NCBI GenBank assembly: GCA_964370775.1
Contig: CAYJKT010000003.1
Location: 62,001 to 126,000 of the forward strand
Direction: 5' to 3'
Source of the DNA: SIG603 sp964370775
Lineage (GTDB): Bacteria > Bacillota > Clostridia > Oscillospirales > Acutalibacteraceae
DNA: 64,000 nucleotides
Shown: positions 63,101-64,000 of the stretch, in pieces
Layout of the letters: every line of letters begins with the position of its first letter
How positions within the stretch are numbered: position 1 is the first letter of the stretch
Program-made: the position numbers and the translations under genes
Notes under the pieces: generated by a model
Told to the model about the DNA's origin: nothing
Databases searched by the model: none
What the model saw: the letters and a program-made list of their open reading frames with translations, nothing else

Positions 63101-64000
63101 ATAATGGTAGCCCAAGTGTATGCAGAAGTTGTAGCACAAATCCAAACAGAAATGCCTTCAAACACTGTAAACTTTAGCGGTGAGATAACCGACTTAGTCA
63201 TATACAGTGAAGCTAATCAAGAGGTAAATGTGTCTGACATTGAAGACATGGTAATAAGCTACAGCACAATGACAGGCGAGAAAAAAGAGATAGAGCTTTC
63301 TAAGATATCCAATATAGTAGAGACTAAAAGCTTAAATTCTGTCGAACGTGAAGATAATAAGAGAGTTTTAACAGTTTCTGCTATAATAGAAGAAGGGCAA
63401 AACATCACTATAGCAACAGACAGAGTTAATTCATTTATTGCAGACTATGAACCACTAACAGGAAATACCCTAGACGTTGGCGGCGAGAGTGACACAATCA
63501 TGGAGGCAATAACACAGTTAGGTTTAATGCTATTATTAGCAGTTGTTATAATCTATTTTATAATGGTAGCACAGTTCCAATCATTTAAATCACCGTTTAT
63601 CGTTATGTTTACAATTCCTTTAGCATTTACAGGCGGATTTTTAGCACTGCTTGTCACAGGCAAAGAGGTAAGCGTTATTGCAATGGTAGGCTTTGTAATG
63701 CTAGCAGGCATTATAGTAAACAATGGTATAGTTTTAATCGATTATATAAACATTCTAAGACTTGATGGTGTCGAAAAGACAAGGGCTATTGTAACAGCTG
63801 GTGTTACACGTTTAAGACCTATCTTAATGACATCACTTACAACAGTATTGGGCTTGTTATTTGTAGCTATCGGAACAGGATTCGGTTCAGAGATGATGCA
63901 ACCTGTGGCAATAGTCTGTATAGGCGGATTGCTATATGCAACCTTAATGAACTTGTTTGTTGTGCCGGCGCTATATGATATATTCAACAAAAAAGAAATG
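60128..64000 (+). CDS. RND-superfamily transporter, partial (runs off window end)
   Basis: 1291 codons seen without a stop. TM1 lies at ~12-30 (VYVSVLMVIILGFVSFSSM), followed by the porter domain with TPDLLPGINLPYAVV. Residues ~205-460 are a long Glu/Gln/Ala-rich coiled-coil insertion, common in Gram-positive RND proteins of the SwrC/HAE1 type. Then the second porter half, TM segments with GVGMLVDNSVVVIENIYRM (TM4; Asp-Asn in place of the Asp-Asp of AcrB), and a second repeat half with GEMTDL-like regions to the end. It should move drugs, lipids or self-made compounds by proton energy. AGGAGTGAATC precedes the ATG. Confidence 0.93.
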   Translation, partial: MFSKFSVKKPLTVYVSVLMVIILGFVSFSSMTPDLLPGINLPYAVVITTNPGATPEEIEEEISKPLEQAMATVENITAISSTSSDSVSMVMLEFNDSANMDAIVPDVREQINSVSGAWSDMVSTPYIIQINPNLLPVGVYSASYEGMDSIELTSFLNDTILSDLEGVTGVASVDVSGNVEEEVSVLISQEKIDILNVKIKNALDKQFAEAEIELNEQEQELEDGRNELESQSDLLDDSQSAVEEGQTVLAQETAKAQAELVDQKIEIENTIVELKSQISTANQSLPMLEQILGILVEVGMQYDDALENKATLETKLAELEAIEAPTTEQTAEIANIRIQLGLLDTTISALNATLSAYGYEMADLDEAIAQYEADIKMITDGVAQMEATIVELEKASVQITAGMEELNKQQLDGSMDLSASLSQIVAGQSALDSALLQMDSAQTQIDSAKDQIEEQREAAYKQATLDITMDMVSQILTAQNFSMPAGYITEDGVDYLVRVGEEAESLEDFAQLPILNTGLDDVGIVRLEDVADVFVSDNSAEVYAKVNGDDSLMLSFTKQSTFATKTVSDNLSVEFENLEEEFEGLSFAKLNDQGDYIDVVVGTVMNSLISGAVLAILILIFFLKDLRPTFIIACSIPISLLFAIVLMYFSGITLNIISLSGLAVGVGMLVDNSVVVIENIYRMRANGESALNAAVKGASQVAGAIVSSTLTTVCVFLPIVFIEGITRDLFVDMGLTVAYSLLASLIVALTLVPAMASDMLKKEKKPKSFILDKVTNGYERLAIKSLKHKWVCLGLSVVLLISSTAVALSRGFIFMPSMSGTQISVTVTGPEDATFEEMTELADEVSARIMEIDEVVTVGASISSGSTGSMSMMSMTGGSGSSASIYVTISENSSRKDSVISAEIVEKCADLDAQVEAQGAMDMGSMLTSMSGEGISVKVYGEDLDNLIAESDRLQEELIKVEGIAEVTTSIADANPEIRIVIDEEKAMEEGIMVAQVYAEVVAQIQTEMPSNTVNFSGEITDLVIYSEANQEVNVSDIEDMVISYSTMTGEKKEIELSKISNIVETKSLNSVEREDNKRVLTVSAIIEEGQNITIATDRVNSFIADYEPLTGNTLDVGGESDTIMEAITQLGLMLLLAVVIIYFIMVAQFQSFKSPFIVMFTIPLAFTGGFLALLVTGKEVSVIAMVGFVMLAGIIVNNGIVLIDYINILRLDGVEKTRAIVTAGVTRLRPILMTSLTTVLGLLFVAIGTGFGSEMMQPVAIVCIGGLLYATLMNLFVVPALYDIFNKKEM

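Overview
The window looks like the chromosome of a low-G+C, endospore-forming, anaerobic Firmicute of the class Clostridia, perhaps Lachnospirales-like. This rests on strongly AT-rich DNA, strong AGGAGG-type ribosome sites, sporulation genes (spoVT and an uninterrupted sigK), an NAD(P)H-linked [FeFe] hydrogenase operon, flavodoxin, xylose isomerase, and large secreted beta-helix proteins, one ending in cohesin plus dockerin modules. I could not run a taxonomic search. No rRNA, tRNA, CRISPR array, transposase or prophage block was seen.

Layout. 1-3.2 kb: a leftward vWA / PP2C phosphatase / kinase triad of the type linked to Ter stress systems. 3.3-5.5 kb: a VanW-domain lipoprotein with a Thr-Pro repeat tail, and a nitroreductase. 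6-8.5 kb: a metal P-type ATPase cassette consisting of a DUF6110-like protein, the ATPase and a 26-residue membrane peptide. 8.8-10.5 kb: flavodoxin, DUF3793 and DUF2325 with iron-type palindromic operators and the remnant of a siderophore-binding protein. 10.8-14.3 kb: a flavin-ferredoxin fusion and a polar amino-acid ABC transporter. 14.7-20.2 kb: a CpsC/D/B, sortase B, sortase-substrate, LCP and sugar-transferase operon for surface polysaccharide and wall display. 20.6-25.9 kb: a giant secreted beta-helix protein. 26.3-31 kb: spoVT and an extracellular acetylation cluster (SGNH, DUF4358, MBOAT, DHHW). 31.1-33.6 kb: a FetAB-like metal exporter, PadR and SigK. 33.8-38.5 kb: a diguanylate cyclase, a ferredoxin-arsenate reductase fusion, a flippase and a pyruvyl transferase. 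38.6-44 kb: a LacI regulator with xylA, an MFS transporter with an AraC regulator, and DUF2200. 44.4-49.4 kb: the five-gene hydrogenase operon with a Rex-like operator. 49.6-51.8 kb: a YtrA-type GntR regulator and ABC transporter. 52.4-58.3 kb: a second beta-helix giant. 58.6-60 kb: a decayed RelA/SpoT island and a small divergent regulator pair. 60.1 kb to the end: an RND transporter that runs off the window.

The most unusual structure is in the spacers. At least thirteen intergenic regions carry modular inverted repeats with fixed ends (TGTAGGGG ... CCCCTACA), exchangeable self-complementary cores and conserved flanking phrases. Several are nested inside one another, occur in both orientations, and in one case show a compensated base-pair change. 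One repeat tail has become the C-terminus of a gene, and one repeat sits inside an ABC operon after the binding-protein gene, where REP-like hairpins set differential expression in other bacteria. Recurring biology in the window is redox and iron handling (flavodoxin, hydrogenase, ferredoxin fusions, FetAB, the P-type ATPase) and cell-surface construction (Cps, LCP, sortase, acetylation, flippase, beta-helix proteins).
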